Of a stretch of 64,000 bases of DNA, positions 19,873-28,207 are shown in pieces. Position numbers and translations under genes: made by a program. The DNA lies in assembly GCF_902729425.1 (NCBI RefSeq), contig NZ_LR746530.1, forward strand, positions 216,166 to 280,165, in the 5' to 3' direction. Position 1 is the stretch's first letter, and every line of letters starts with the position of its first letter. The stretch comes from Magnetospirillum sp. SS-4. GTDB lineage: Bacteria; Pseudomonadota; Alphaproteobacteria; Rhodospirillales; Magnetospirillaceae. Below the pieces are notes generated by a model. It worked only from the letters and a program-made list of their open reading frames with translations. It ran no database searches and was not told where the DNA came from.

Positions 19873-20478
19873 CTAGAACTCGACCCCCTTCTGGGCCTTG
19901 ATGCCGTCCCGGAAGGGGTGCTTGATCATGGCCATCTCGGTCACCAGGTCGGCGGCCTCGATGACGGCGGGCTGGGCGTTGCGGCCGGTCAGCACCACAT
20001 GCTGGTCGGCGGGGCGGGCGGCGATGGCCGCCAGCACGGTCTCGGCCGGCAGGTATTCGTAGCGCAGCGCCACGTTGATCTCGTCCAGGATCACCATGGC
20101 ATAGGCGGGATCGGCCAGCAGGCCGGCGGCCAGATCCCAGGCCCTGGCGGCGGCCTCGACATCGCGGGCCCGGTCCTGGGTTTCCCAGGTGAAGCCCTCG
20201 CCCATGGCGCGGAAGGTGACCAAATCGCCGAAGCCCTCCAGGACCCGCCGCTCGGCGGTGTCCCAGGCGCCCTTGATGAACTGGACGATTCCCACCTTCA
20301 TGCCGTGGCCGACACAGCGGATGGCCATGCCGAAGGCGGCGGTGGACTTGCCCTTGCCGGCGCCGGTGTGCACGATGACCAGACCCTTGGCGCCGGTCTT
20401 GCGCGCCATCAGCCTGTCGCGGGACGCCTTTTTCTTGGCCATCTTGTCGCGGTGTCGGGAATCGTTATCCTCGGTCAT
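19873..20478 (-). CDS. cobO: Cob(I)yrinic acid a,c-diamide adenosyltransferase (CobO/BtuR type)
   Basis: ATP:corrinoid adenosyltransferase of the CobA/CobO family, 201 aa. An N-terminal basic helix is followed by P-loop VHTGAGKGKSTAAFG (about residues 36-50), VGIVQFIKGAW, VILDEINVAL (Walker B) and HVVLTGRNA. It makes adenosyl-corrinoid for B12 synthesis or salvage. No other cobalamin gene is nearby and I saw no cobalamin riboswitch upstream. The start is uncertain: ATG 20478 or ATG 20490, both without a strong Shine-Dalgarno. It diverges from pstB. Confidence 0.92.
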   Translation of the reverse strand: MTEDNDSRHRDKMAKKKASRDRLMARKTGAKGLVIVHTGAGKGKSTAAFGMAIRCVGHGMKVGIVQFIKGAWDTAERRVLEGFGDLVTFRAMGEGFTWETQDRARDVEAAARAWDLAAGLLADPAYAMVILDEINVALRYEYLPAETVLAAIAARPADQHVVLTGRNAQPAVIEAADLVTEMAMIKHPFRDGIKAQKGVEF

Positions 20479-20545
20479 CGGAAGATCCATTTTGCTGGAG
20501 TGGCCCCACATATGGGGGTGAATCACTTATACCGCCATAACCGTG

Positions 20546-20563
20546 GTGACATAAATCCTTCAT
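20546..20563 (+). promoter_or_regulatory. Weak candidate Pho box upstream of pstB
   Basis: GTGACAT-AAAT-CCTTCAT resembles the PhoB target CTGTCAT-N4-CTGTCAT at 10 of 14 fixed positions. The gene context (pstB-phoU) favours Pho control. However, the box lies about 32 nt upstream of the nearest -10, further than in classical Pho promoters, so this is tentative. Confidence 0.25.
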
Positions 20564-20573
20564 GCTTTTTGGA

Positions 20574-20601
20574 TTGCGTCACGGAGGGGCACCGCTATAA
20601 C
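20574..20601 (+). promoter_or_regulatory. Candidate pstB promoter
   Basis: TTGCGT (20574-20579) and TATAAC (20596-20601) are separated by 16 nt, with the -10 close to consensus. Transcription would start about 15 nt upstream of the pstB ATG, leaving a short leader with the AAGGAT ribosome site. Confidence 0.4.
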
Positions 20602-20624
20602 CGGGGCCACGGAGCCGCAAGGAT

Positions 20625-21395
20625 ATGGGCATGCCTGATGCCAAGATGACCGCCCGCCGCCTGTCCGTCCATTACGGCGACAAGAGGGCCCTGCACGAGG
20701 TCGACCTCGATGTCGCGGCCAACGAGGTGACGGCGCTGATCGGTCCGTCGGGCTGCGGCAAGTCGACGTTCCTGCGCTGCCTCAACCGCATGAACGACAC
20801 CATCGACGGCGCCCGGGTCAGCGGCGAGGTCATCTTGGACGGCGAGCCGCTCTACGGTCCGTCCGGAATCGATCCGGTGCTGTTGCGCGCCCGGGTCGGC
20901 ATGGTGTTCCAGCGGCCGAACCCGTTTCCCAAATCCATCTACGACAACGTCGCCTTCGGGCCGCGCCTGCACGGGCTGGTGTCCGAGGCCGACGCCCTGG
21001 ACGCCCTGGTGCGGACCAGCTTGGAGCGGGCGGGATTGTGGAGCGAGGTCAAGGACCGGCTGCACGAGCGCGGCACCGGCCTGTCCGGCGGCCAGCAGCA
21101 GCGGCTGTGCATCGCCCGGGCCATCGCGGTCGAGCCCGAGCTGATCTTGATGGACGAGCCGTGCTCGGCGCTGGACCCCATCGCCACCGCCCGTATCGAG
21201 GAACTGATCGACGAACTGCGCCAGACCTACACCATCGTCATCGTGACCCATTCCATGCAGCAGGCGGCGCGGGTGTCGCAGACCACCGCCTTCTTTCATC
21301 TCGGCCGGATCGTCGAGGTCGGCGCCACCGAACAGGTGTTCACCGCGCCGGCCAGCGAACTGACCCAGGGCTACATCACCGGCCGCTTCGGCTGA
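20625..21395 (+). CDS. pstB: Phosphate ABC transporter ATP-binding protein
   Basis: ATPase subunit of the high-affinity Pst phosphate importer at the cytoplasmic face of the inner membrane. The 256-aa protein has Walker [10 protein letters not shown] (residues 40-48), followed by LRCLNRMND, which is typical of PstB. The Q-loop [15 protein letters not shown], signature LSGGQQQR, Walker [14 protein letters not shown] and switch His VTHSMQQA follow. The permease and binding-protein genes (pstSCA) are not in front of it, which is unusual. They must lie elsewhere. It is followed after 11 bp by phoU. ATG 20631 is an alternative start. Confidence 0.94.
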   Translation: MGMPDAKMTARRLSVHYGDKRALHEVDLDVAANEVTALIGPSGCGKSTFLRCLNRMNDTIDGARVSGEVILDGEPLYGPSGIDPVLLRARVGMVFQRPNPFPKSIYDNVAFGPRLHGLVSEADALDALVRTSLERAGLWSEVKDRLHERGTGLSGGQQQRLCIARAIAVEPELILMDEPCSALDPIATARIEELIDELRQTYTIVIVTHSMQQAARVSQTTAFFHLGRIVEVGATEQVFTAPASELTQGYITGRFG

Positions 21396-21406
21396 GGAGG
21401 ATCGTC

Positions 21407-22114
21407 ATGCCGCATATCGTCAAGTCATTCGACGCCGAACTGGCCAAGCTCGACGAGGGCCTGGCCCGCATGGGCGGCCTTGCCGAGAGCCAGCTGGCCG
21501 CCGCCATCGAGGCGCTTGACGCCCGCGACAGCGAGCAGGCCGCCGCCGTCATGCGCGCCGACGCCAAGGTCGACGACGGCGAGCATTTCATCAACGAGCA
21601 GACCGTCAAGGTGCTGGCGCTGCGGGCGCCGGTGGCCGACGACCTGCGCACGGTGGTCACCTCGCTGAAGGTGGCCGGCGAGATCGAGCGCATCGCCGAT
21701 CTGGCGGCCAACGCCGCCAAGCGGTCGCTGGTGCTGAACCAGTTGCCGCCGGTGGCGCCCATGCGTTCGCTGATCCGCCTGGGGCGGCTGGCCCTGGCCC
21801 TGGTCAGGGAGGTGATGGACGCCTATCTCGGCCGCGACGCCGAGCGGGCGCTGTCGCTGCGCGAGCGCGACCAGGAGCTGGACGACGTCTATTCCGCCCT
21901 GTTCCGCGAGATTCTGACCTACATGATGGAAGATCCGCGCACCATCACCTCGTGCTCGCACCTGATGTTCATCGCCAAGAACCTGGAACGCATCGGCGAC
22001 CACGCCACCAACATCGCCGAGCTGGGCTTTTACCGGGTCACCGGCCGCATGGTCACCGAGGGGCGGACCAAGAAGGACGTCTCGGCCTATATCGGCGCCG
22101 ACCTGCCGGAATAA
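21407..22114 (+). CDS. phoU: Phosphate transport system regulator PhoU
   Basis: Negative regulator linking Pst transport to the PhoR-PhoB system. The 235-aa protein has two tandem PhoU three-helix bundles with the metal-binding signatures (EIERIADLAANAAKR in the first and NLERIGDHATNIAE in the second). GAGGA lies before ATG 21407. It is separated from pstB by 11 bp. Its TAA stop abuts, with no spacer, the stop of the convergent acyltransferase gene. Confidence 0.95.
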   Translation: MPHIVKSFDAELAKLDEGLARMGGLAESQLAAAIEALDARDSEQAAAVMRADAKVDDGEHFINEQTVKVLALRAPVADDLRTVVTSLKVAGEIERIADLAANAAKRSLVLNQLPPVAPMRSLIRLGRLALALVREVMDAYLGRDAERALSLRERDQELDDVYSALFREILTYMMEDPRTITSCSHLMFIAKNLERIGDHATNIAELGFYRVTGRMVTEGRTKKDVSAYIGADLPE

Positions 22115-22915
22115 TCAGGTCTCGCGCCCCGCCAGCAGGCGGGAGACGCCGTGCGACACCACCTTGTGGCAGTGCAGCGCCAGTTGCTTGCGCGAGCCGA
22201 ACTCGGCCAGGGTGACCGGCGGGTGGAATTCCACCTCGACGGTGATGCGGCCCATGCCGAGCGCGCCGATCAGGTGGCCGGCCAGGGTCATGTCGCCGTA
22301 CCAGGCGAAGAACGGCCGCAGCGCCCGGCTGATCGGCAGGCCGTCCAGCCGGGTATAGGCGATCGAGACCGGCTGGACCGGCAGGGGCCTGGTCTGGCCG
22401 TCGGCTCCCGCCACGTCCTGCTCCGCCACCGCCAGGAACGAGCTTTTGAAGGGCAGCACCCGGTTGCCGTCGTTGCTGGTGCCCTCGGCGAACAGGATCA
22501 GGGAATCGCCGGCTTCCAGGCGGTCACGGATGACGTTGCGCTCGCGCGCCGAGGCGCTGGGGCGGCGGTCGATGAACACGGTGCGCGAGATGCGGGCCAG
22601 GAAGCCGAAGCCGGGCCAGCCCGCCACCTCGCTCTTGGCGACGAAGAAGGCGCGCACCACGCCGCCCAGGACGATGATGTCGAGATAGCTGGCGTGGTTG
22701 GGCAGGAACACCACCGGACCATCGCCTTCCAGCGGCCGGCCCCGCACGATCACGCGATAGCCGATCAGGCGGGCGACGATGCGCCAGTAAAAGCGGGTGT
22801 AGTCGGGTCCGCGGCGCGGCGCGACCAGTTGCAACGCCAGATATGGCGGCAGCAGCAGCAGGGTCCAGACGACGAAGCCGAGGAATCTGAGGCCGGCGAT
22901 GGTGGGTGAGATCAT
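22115..22915 (-). CDS. olsA: 1-acyl-glycerol-3-phosphate / lyso-ornithine-lipid O-acyltransferase
   Basis: PlsC-family acyltransferase, 266 aa, with an N-terminal membrane anchor (FLGFVVWTLLLLPPYLAL). The catalytic HxxxxD motif is NHASYLDIIV, and GxxFIDR (TVFIDRRP) and the FAEGTSNDG substrate motif follow. Because it directly follows and overlaps (ATGA) an OlsB-type gene, I infer it acylates lyso-ornithine lipid (OlsA) rather than only lysophosphatidate. Sequence alone cannot exclude PlsC activity. It acts at the inner membrane. Confidence 0.8.
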   Translation of the reverse strand: MISPTIAGLRFLGFVVWTLLLLPPYLALQLVAPRRGPDYTRFYWRIVARLIGYRVIVRGRPLEGDGPVVFLPNHASYLDIIVLGGVVRAFFVAKSEVAGWPGFGFLARISRTVFIDRRPSASARERNVIRDRLEAGDSLILFAEGTSNDGNRVLPFKSSFLAVAEQDVAGADGQTRPLPVQPVSIAYTRLDGLPISRALRPFFAWYGDMTLAGHLIGALGMGRITVEVEFHPPVTLAEFGSRKQLALHCHKVVSHGVSRLLAGRET

Positions 22916-23730
22916 GTCGGTTCCGATTCCGGAGCGGCGTCGCGGACGTTCCGATCGTAATGCGCCCGGTACTTGGCGGTGATCAGGTCGGTCTTGACCA
23001 TGACGCAGATATCGGTGGTGTTGAACTGGTGGTCGATGACGGCGCCATCGCCGACAAAGCCGCCGAGGCGGAGATAGCCCTTGATCAGCGGCGGCAGCTG
23101 GGCCAGCGCCCGCCGGGGATTGAGGCTGTCTCCGGCGGCCAGGTTCATGTCGACGTAGAGATGGGGCAGGGCGCGCGGCCGGATCGGCTCGGGCGCCAGA
23201 TGATGGTGGTGCAGATAGCCGAGATGGCCGGCCAGCGCCGACGGGTCGGTACCGGGCAGGCTGGCGCAGCCAAACATCAGCTCGATGCCGTGATCGAACA
23301 CATAGGCGGCGATGCCGTCCCACAGCTTTTTCATGGTGGCGCCGTCGCGATGGTCGGAATCGACGCAGGACCGCCCCAGCTCCATGAAATTGCCGCCCCG
23401 TTCCAAGATGTTGGAGATGTCGTATTCGCTGGCGGTGTAGAAGCGGCCAAAGGCCTCGCCCACCCGGCGGCGGATCAGACGATAGGTGCCGACCACGCCG
23501 GCGGCGCCCGATCCCTTGGCGCGGTCGATCACCAGCAGATGGTCGCTGACGGCGTCGAATTCGTCGAAATCGGCCAGCCGGTCGCGCATGGCGGGGGTGG
23601 GCCTGGCCCCCATCTCCTCGTAGAACACGCGATAGCGCAGCGCCTGCGCCGCGGCGACCTCCCCGGCGGTTTGGGCCAGCCTGACCTCAAGCCTGTCGGA
23701 AGCGCCCTCGGTCCGATTGTCTGAATCCAT
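22912..23730 (-). CDS. olsB: L-ornithine N-alpha-acyltransferase (hemolysin-like GNAT)
   Basis: First enzyme of ornithine-lipid synthesis, transferring a 3-hydroxyacyl chain from ACP to ornithine. The 272-aa GNAT protein has the family blocks AQALRYRVFYEEMGA, DHLLVIDRA, GTYRLIRR, YTASEYDIS, MELGRSCVD and LFGCASLPGTDP-like (here MFGCASLPG). PPLIKGYLRLGGFVGDGAV and DICVMVKTD are in the C-terminal half. It is first in olsB-olsA. Ornithine lipids are phosphorus-free membrane lipids made under phosphate limitation in many alphaproteobacteria, which fits the adjacent pstB-phoU. Confidence 0.85.
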   Translation of the reverse strand: MDSDNRTEGASDRLEVRLAQTAGEVAAAQALRYRVFYEEMGARPTPAMRDRLADFDEFDAVSDHLLVIDRAKGSGAAGVVGTYRLIRRRVGEAFGRFYTASEYDISNILERGGNFMELGRSCVDSDHRDGATMKKLWDGIAAYVFDHGIELMFGCASLPGTDPSALAGHLGYLHHHHLAPEPIRPRALPHLYVDMNLAAGDSLNPRRALAQLPPLIKGYLRLGGFVGDGAVIDHQFNTTDICVMVKTDLITAKYRAHYDRNVRDAAPESEPT

Positions 23731-23756
23731 GAATCCTCGGGTGGCGCGGAATGCGG

Positions 23757-24188
23757 CTATTCTTTGCCGGGTTCTTCGCCGGCGGCCAGCGGCACGCCGT
23801 ACAGCTCCAGCCGGTGGCCGACCAGCCGGTAACCATAGCGCTTGGCGATCTCGCGCTGAAGAGCCTCGATCTCGGTACTGGTGAACTCGATGACCTTGCC
23901 CGAATTCATGTCGATCAGATGATCGTGGTGATCGCCGGCGGCTTCCTCGTACCGGGCGCGGCCATCGCCGAAATCATGCCGTTCCAGGATGGAGGCCTCC
24001 TCGAACAGCCGCACGGTGCGGTAGACCGTGGCGATGCTGATGTGAGGGTCGATCATGGTGGCGCGGCGGTAGACCTCCTCCACGTCGGGGTGGTCGGCGG
24101 AGTCGGACAACACGCGGGCGATGACGCGACGCTGGTCGGTCATCTTCATGCTCTTGTCGATGCAGCGCTGCTCGATGCGTGAAACCAT
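23757..24188 (-). CDS. fur: Fur-family transcriptional regulator
   Basis: Metal-responsive repressor, 143 aa. The winged helix (about residues 12-80) carries TDQRRVIARVLSDS and the recognition helix ISIATVYRTVRLFEE. The dimerisation domain has the metal-binding HHDHLIDM (His87-His90). The CxxC structural zinc pairs of E. coli Fur are absent. In alphaproteobacteria such proteins may act as Fur or as the manganese-responsive Mur, and the sequence does not settle this. It is 26 bp upstream of olsB in the same direction. Confidence 0.88.
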   Translation of the reverse strand: MVSRIEQRCIDKSMKMTDQRRVIARVLSDSADHPDVEEVYRRATMIDPHISIATVYRTVRLFEEASILERHDFGDGRARYEEAAGDHHDHLIDMNSGKVIEFTSTEIEALQREIAKRYGYRLVGHRLELYGVPLAAGEEPGKE

Positions 24189-24292
24189 GTTCGTTCCGTC
24201 GGATCACATGAGGAGGCAGTGTCTCTCCAATTCGAGGGCGCCGCAAGGGCCATGGAACCCCCCGACGCCCCGGAACGGGTGGAAAGCGGGCG

Positions 24293-24712
24293 TCAGACCG
24301 CCCGCTTGCGCTTGCGCGGCTTGGTGCCCAGGCCGATCTTCTTGGCCAGGGTGGACCGGTGCTGGGCGTAGTTGGGGGCCACCATGGGATAGTCGGCGGC
24401 CAGGCCCCAGCGATCCCGGTATTCCTCCGGGCTCATGTTGTAGGCGGTCTTGAGGTGGCGCTTCAGCATCTTCAGCTTCTTGCCATCTTCCAGGCAGATG
24501 ATGTAGTCGGGGGTCACCGACTTCTTCACCGCCACCGCCGGCTGGGGGCGCTCGGGCGCCGTGGGGACGCTGCCGACCGACGACAAGGTGCGATAGACCT
24601 CCTGAATCAGATGGGGGAGATCACTGACCGCCACGCTGTTGTTGGCGACGTGCGCCGCCACGATCTCGGTGGTGAGCGAAAGCAGGTCGCTGGTGTTCGA
24701 GCGCTCCGACAT
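24293..24712 (-). CDS. MucR/Ros-family transcriptional regulator
   Basis: A 139-aa H-NS-like global regulator characteristic of alphaproteobacteria. The N-terminal dimerisation region LLSLTTEIVAAHVANNSV and the DNA-binding block are typical of MucR (TPDYIICLEDGKKLKMLKRH, then LKTAYNMSPEEYR and WGLAADYPMVAPNYA). Only one zinc-finger Cys (Cys73) with His86 is seen, as in several zinc-less Ros homologues. The C-terminus is Lys/Arg-rich. Known relatives control exopolysaccharide, motility and cell-cycle genes. It diverges from the tusA-like gene across a 97-bp AT-rich region. Confidence 0.88.
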   Translation of the reverse strand: MSERSNTSDLLSLTTEIVAAHVANNSVAVSDLPHLIQEVYRTLSSVGSVPTAPERPQPAVAVKKSVTPDYIICLEDGKKLKMLKRHLKTAYNMSPEEYRDRWGLAADYPMVAPNYAQHRSTLAKKIGLGTKPRKRKRAV

Positions 24713-24809
24713 CTAGAGCATGCCTCCATATTCGATGATTGGCCTTATATAAATCGTTCAATCACCCCTGGCAATAACCATTACGACAAACGAAAGTGAC
24801 GTTGATCGC

Positions 24810-25058
24810 ATGACTGATAAGCCCAACTACAGCCTTGACATCACTGGGGAGGTCTGCCCAATGACCTTCGTCAAGACCAAGTTACTCGTGGAGCGAATGG
24901 CTTCCGGAGAGATGTTGGAAGTTCGTCTCAAAGGTGCGGAACCATTGGGAAATGTACCGAAATCCATCGCCGAGCTGGGCCACGAAATCATCTCGACGAC
25001 AAGAGAGCCGGGCGAGGGGCCAGAGGGAATCCATCGCCTCCTAATTCGTAAGAAATAA
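24810..25058 (+). CDS. TusA-family sulfurtransferase
   Basis: An 82-aa TusA/SirA-fold protein with the active-site Cys16 in EVCPMTFVKTKLL, a CPMTFVK variant of the usual CPxPxxK motif. NVPKSIAELGHEI follows. It is likely to carry persulfide sulfur or act in redox signalling, but it is not necessarily the tRNA-thiolation TusA. Base composition is clearly lower in GC than its neighbours and codons such as AAA, TTA, AGA and CGT occur, unlike the rest of the window. The flanking DNA is also AT-rich. This suggests recent acquisition or weak expression optimisation. Confidence 0.8.
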   Translation: MTDKPNYSLDITGEVCPMTFVKTKLLVERMASGEMLEVRLKGAEPLGNVPKSIAELGHEIISTTREPGEGPEGIHRLLIRKK

Positions 25059-25089
25059 CGGCATTTCAAGGGCAGGGTTAGTAAATTTA

Positions 25090-25542
25090 TTATGCCTTGA
25101 TTGAAAGGTCGCACCCCATGGTGACGGCGTCGACACCGGCATAATATCCCTTGCGCGTTCCGGTCCGCCGGAAACCATGGCGGTGGTAAAGGGCCAGGGC
25201 GGCGGTGTTGTCGGCGGCGGCCTCCAGGAACATGTGGGCGGCGCCCCGGCTTCGCGCCCCGGTCATGGCGGCGCTCAGCAGCCGTCCGCCCAATCCGGCC
25301 CGGCGCCAGGGCGGCAATACCGCGATGGTCAGAATCTCGGCCTCATCGAGGATGTTCCGCCACAGCGCCAGCCCGGCCGGCCCGGCATCGTCGTCGACGG
25401 CGATCAGTCCCTCGGTTCCCGGCATGGCCAGCACCTCGGCCATGGAGCGGACGCTCCAGGGATCGGCGAAGCAGATCCGGTGCATGCCGGCCAGCAGCTC
25501 GGCATGCACCAGGGCGGCGGGGACGAGGTCGATGGCGCTCAC
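25090..25542 (-). CDS. rimI: [Ribosomal protein S18]-alanine N-acetyltransferase
   Basis: GNAT acetyltransferase of 150 aa. Motif A is LTIAVLPPWRRAGLGGRLLSAA, whose core RRAGLG is the acetyl-CoA pyrophosphate loop. MFLEAAADNTAALALYHRHGF, shortened here to EAAADNTAALALY, and GFRRTGTRKGYY are typical of RimI. The GTG start at 25542 overlaps the tsaB stop (GTGA), the normal tsaB-rimI arrangement in proteobacteria. It is transcribed after tsaB. Confidence 0.9.
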   Translation of the reverse strand: MSAIDLVPAALVHAELLAGMHRICFADPWSVRSMAEVLAMPGTEGLIAVDDDAGPAGLALWRNILDEAEILTIAVLPPWRRAGLGGRLLSAAMTGARSRGAAHMFLEAAADNTAALALYHRHGFRRTGTRKGYYAGVDAVTMGCDLSIKA

Positions 25543-26186
25543 GGCACGGTGACGTCGGGCGGGCGCAGATACAGCGGCTCGGGCGACAGCGCCGTGCCGG
25601 CGGTCCAATGGCGGGCGGCCAGTTCGGCGACCAGGGCTGCGTCGGGCCAGCCCGGCGCATCGGCGGCGACGCCATCGGCCAGCAGGGGCAGCAGGCCGGC
25701 GGCGCCGTCGCCCGCCACCACCACCGGCATCCGGTAGCGTTCGGCCGCCTGGGCGGGTAGCAGTGCCTCGACCTCGCCCAGGGGGGTGAGGTCGGGGGCA
25801 TAGGCCTGGACCCAGGCCTCGTCCCGCCGGGAATCGATCACCGAGAGCAGGGTTCGGCTCCGGCGCTGGGCCACGGGAATGGCGGCGGCCACCGCCAGCG
25901 GCGTCGATATGCCGGCCAGGGGCAGGTTTGAGGCCAGGGCGAGGCCGCGGGCGGCGGCCAGTCCGATGCGCAGGCCGGTGAAGGCGCCCGGCCCCACCGT
26001 CACCGCCAGCAGGTCGAGGTCGGCGAAGCCGAGGCCGGATTCGGCCATCGTCTCGGCCACCATGGGCATCAGGGCCTCGCTCTGGCCCCGCGCCATGACG
26101 GCAAGGCGGCGGGCCATGACGGCGCCGTCGCGCCAGAGGGCGGACGAACAGGCCGAGGTCGATGTGTCGATGGCAAGGACGATCAT
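25539..26186 (-). CDS. tsaB: tRNA threonylcarbamoyladenosine biosynthesis protein TsaB
   Basis: Non-catalytic partner of TsaD in t6A37 tRNA modification, 215 aa. The ASKHA-fold N-terminus VLAIDTSTSACSSAL is followed by RGQSEALMPMV and VTVGPGAFTGLRIGLAAARGLAL, whose core GPGAFTGLR is diagnostic. The Start ATG 26186 gives the usual N-terminus. It is coupled to rimI downstream and diverges from the D-Ala-D-Ala dipeptidase gene across 40 bp. Confidence 0.93.
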   Translation of the reverse strand: MIVLAIDTSTSACSSALWRDGAVMARRLAVMARGQSEALMPMVAETMAESGLGFADLDLLAVTVGPGAFTGLRIGLAAARGLALASNLPLAGISTPLAVAAAIPVAQRRSRTLLSVIDSRRDEAWVQAYAPDLTPLGEVEALLPAQAAERYRMPVVVAGDGAAGLLPLLADGVAADAPGWPDAALVAELAARHWTAGTALSPEPLYLRPPDVTVP

Positions 26187-26226
26187 GGCGCCGCTATAGT
26201 CAAACCGGGCGAGAAAGGGAAGACGA

Positions 26227-26802
26227 ATGACGAATCCGCTGGTCGCGATCACCCCGGCAGACCTCGATGTCCATATCACCCTGGCCTATGCCGGGGATGA
26301 CAATTTCACCGGCCGGCCGGTCTATCGCCGCGACGCCGGGTGCTGGCTGGTGCCCGAGGCCGCCCGGAAGCTGGGCCTCGCCGCCGGGCTGGCGCGGCCG
26401 CTGGGCCTGCGTCTGCGGGTGCTCGACGCCTTTCGCCCGCCCGAGGCGCAGCGGCTGTTGTGGGCTCATACCCCCGATCCGGATTTTCTCGCCGACCCCC
26501 GCGTCGGGTCGCTGCATTCCCGCGGCACGGCGGTGGATCTCGACCTGATCGACGCCGCCAGCGGCCGGACACTGGACATGGGCGGCGTCTTCGACGAATT
26601 CACCTCCCGATCCTATCACGCCAACCGCGACGTCCCGGCCGAGGCCCAGCGCAACCGGCTGCTTCTGCTCGGCCTGATGACCGCCGCCGGCTGGGAATAC
26701 TACAGCCACGAGTGGTGGCATTATCAATTGCCGGACGCCCGCGCCCGCTATCCGCTGCTGTCCGACAGCGTGCTGGGGACCGATGGGATGATGCCAAGAT
26801 AG
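26227..26802 (+). CDS. ddpX: D-alanyl-D-alanine dipeptidase (VanX/DdpX family)
   Basis: Zn-dependent peptidase of 191 aa hydrolysing D-Ala-D-Ala. The zinc motif HSRGTAVDL (His, then Asp) and the C-terminal EWWHYQ (catalytic Glu and ligand His) are both present. The VLDAFRPPEAQ block is also characteristic. It has no obvious signal peptide, so it is probably cytosolic and used to salvage peptidoglycan dipeptide rather than for vancomycin resistance. GGGAAGACGA lies before ATG 26227. Its stop is 2 bp from that of convergent rdgB. Confidence 0.88.
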   Translation: MTNPLVAITPADLDVHITLAYAGDDNFTGRPVYRRDAGCWLVPEAARKLGLAAGLARPLGLRLRVLDAFRPPEAQRLLWAHTPDPDFLADPRVGSLHSRGTAVDLDLIDAASGRTLDMGGVFDEFTSRSYHANRDVPAEAQRNRLLLLGLMTAAGWEYYSHEWWHYQLPDARARYPLLSDSVLGTDGMMPR

Positions 26803-26804
26803 GC

Positions 26805-27407
26805 TTATCCCCCGAAGCAGGCGGCGACCAGCTTGCGGAAGGCGTCGGCGCGGTGGCTGATGGCGTGCTTGGCGCCGGCCTCCATCTCGCCGAAGGTCAG
26901 GGTGCCGGCGATGGGCAGGAAGATGGGATCGTAGCCGAATCCCCCGTCGCCTCGCGGCGGCCAGACGATCTCGCCCTCGACCGTGCCCTCGAAGGTCTCG
27001 CAATGGCCGTCGGGCCAGGCCAGCGACAGGGCGCAGACGAAGCGGGCGCGGCGGTCGGCTTCGTTGCCCAGCGCCTGGTTGACCTTGGCCATGGCGCGGG
27101 AGAAATCCTTGTCCGGCCCGGCCCAGCGGGCGGAATAGATGCCGGGCGCGCCGGCCAGGGCATCGACCGCCAGTCCGGAATCGTCGGCCAGGGCCGGCAG
27201 GCTGGCGGCCCTGGCGGCGGCATGGGCCTTCAGCTCGGCATTGGCGGCGAAGGTCTCGCCGGTTTCCTCGGGCTCGGCCAAGCCCAGTTCGCCGGCCGAG
27301 ATCACCTGGACGCCGAAGGGGGCCAGCAATTCGCCGATCTCGCGGACCTTGCCGGCATTGTGGCTGGCGATGACCAGGGTTCCGCCCTGGAACCGGCGCG
27401 CGGTCAT
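26805..27407 (-). CDS. rdgB: XTP/dITP diphosphatase (RdgB/HAM1)
   Basis: Removes non-canonical purine nucleotides (ITP, XTP) from the pool. The 200-aa protein has the N-terminal [13 protein letters not shown] (substrate phosphate binding). [26 protein letters not shown] is represented by the core ADDSGL, and FGYDPIFLP and [11 protein letters not shown] follow. All are family signatures. Start ATG 27407 overlaps the rph stop (ATGA), the conserved rph-rdgB pairing. Confidence 0.95.
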   Translation of the reverse strand: MTARRFQGGTLVIASHNAGKVREIGELLAPFGVQVISAGELGLAEPEETGETFAANAELKAHAAARAASLPALADDSGLAVDALAGAPGIYSARWAGPDKDFSRAMAKVNQALGNEADRRARFVCALSLAWPDGHCETFEGTVEGEIVWPPRGDGGFGYDPIFLPIAGTLTFGEMEAGAKHAISHRADAFRKLVAACFGG

Positions 27408-28123
27408 GCCAGCCCCAGCGCCTTTTTCTGAAGCATCACCAGCTCGCCGACGCCCTTGTCGGCCAGGGCCAGCAGTTCCAGGAACTGGGCGTGGCTGAAC
27501 GGGCGCTCCTCGGCGGTACCCTGGACCTCGACGATGCCGCCCTGGCCGGTCAGCACGAAATTGGAATCGGCCTGGGCGCCGGAATCCTCGGGGTAATCCA
27601 GGTCCAGCACCGCGACGCCCTCGTAGATGCCGCAGGAGACGGCGGCGACGTGATCGGTCAGCGGCACGGCCTTGAGGGCGCCGTCGGCCACCAGCTTGCC
27701 GAAGGCGAGGTGCAGCGCCACGAAGGCGCCGGTGATCGAGGCGGTGCGGGTGCCGCCATCGGCCTGGAGCACGTCGCAATCGACCTTGATCTGGCGTTCG
27801 CCCATGGCGACGAGATCGGTAACCGAACGCAACGACCGGCCGATCAGGCGCTGAATCTCGTGGGTGCGGCCCGATTGCTTGCCCTTGGCGGCCTCGCGGT
27901 CGGTGCGGGTATGGGTCGAGCGCGGCAGCATGCCGTATTCGGCGGTGACCCAGCCCTTGCCGGTATTGCGCAGGAAGGGCGGCACCCGCTCCTCGATGGA
28001 GGCGGTGCACAGGACGTGGGTGTCGCCGAAGCGGGCGAGGCACGATCCCTCGGCATGGCGCGACACGCCGGTTTCGAGGATGACGGTGCGAAGCTGGTCG
28101 GGAGCGCGGCCGGAGGGTCTCAT
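27404..28123 (-). CDS. rph: Ribonuclease PH
   Basis: Phosphorolytic 3'-5' exoribonuclease trimming tRNA 3' ends. The 239-aa protein begins [13 protein letters not shown] and contains [30 protein letters not shown] (core [10 protein letters not shown]), the phosphate-site [26 protein letters not shown] (core [10 protein letters not shown]) and the C-terminal EEKALGLA-like tail. It is full length, unlike the frameshifted E. coli K-12 allele. It diverges from hrcA across 139 bp. Confidence 0.95.
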   Translation of the reverse strand: MRPSGRAPDQLRTVILETGVSRHAEGSCLARFGDTHVLCTASIEERVPPFLRNTGKGWVTAEYGMLPRSTHTRTDREAAKGKQSGRTHEIQRLIGRSLRSVTDLVAMGERQIKVDCDVLQADGGTRTASITGAFVALHLAFGKLVADGALKAVPLTDHVAAVSCGIYEGVAVLDLDYPEDSGAQADSNFVLTGQGGIVEVQGTAEERPFSHAQFLELLALADKGVGELVMLQKKALGLA

Positions 28124-28207
28124 GGGGACTCGGATTCCTGTGGCGGGTTCGGGCGGGCACCCTAACCCGCCATGGCCCCGCCGTCCATATCCGCCTCGTC
28201 TGTTTGC

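Larger units (their letters stand above)
20531..20603. repeat. 13-bp direct repeat pair in the cobO-pstB intergenic region
   Basis: ACCGCCATAACCG at 20531-20543 and ACCGCTATAACCG at 20591-20603 match at 12 of 13 positions and start exactly 60 bp apart, about six helical turns. The second copy contains the candidate pstB -10 hexamer TATAAC. The spacing on one helix face suggests regulator sites, or the pair could be two promoter -10 regions. Confidence 0.45.

Noticed and set aside
20479..20624. A possible cobalamin riboswitch upstream of cobO.
   Set aside because: No B12-box-like core or suitable pairing is visible on the minus strand, and the region is too short.
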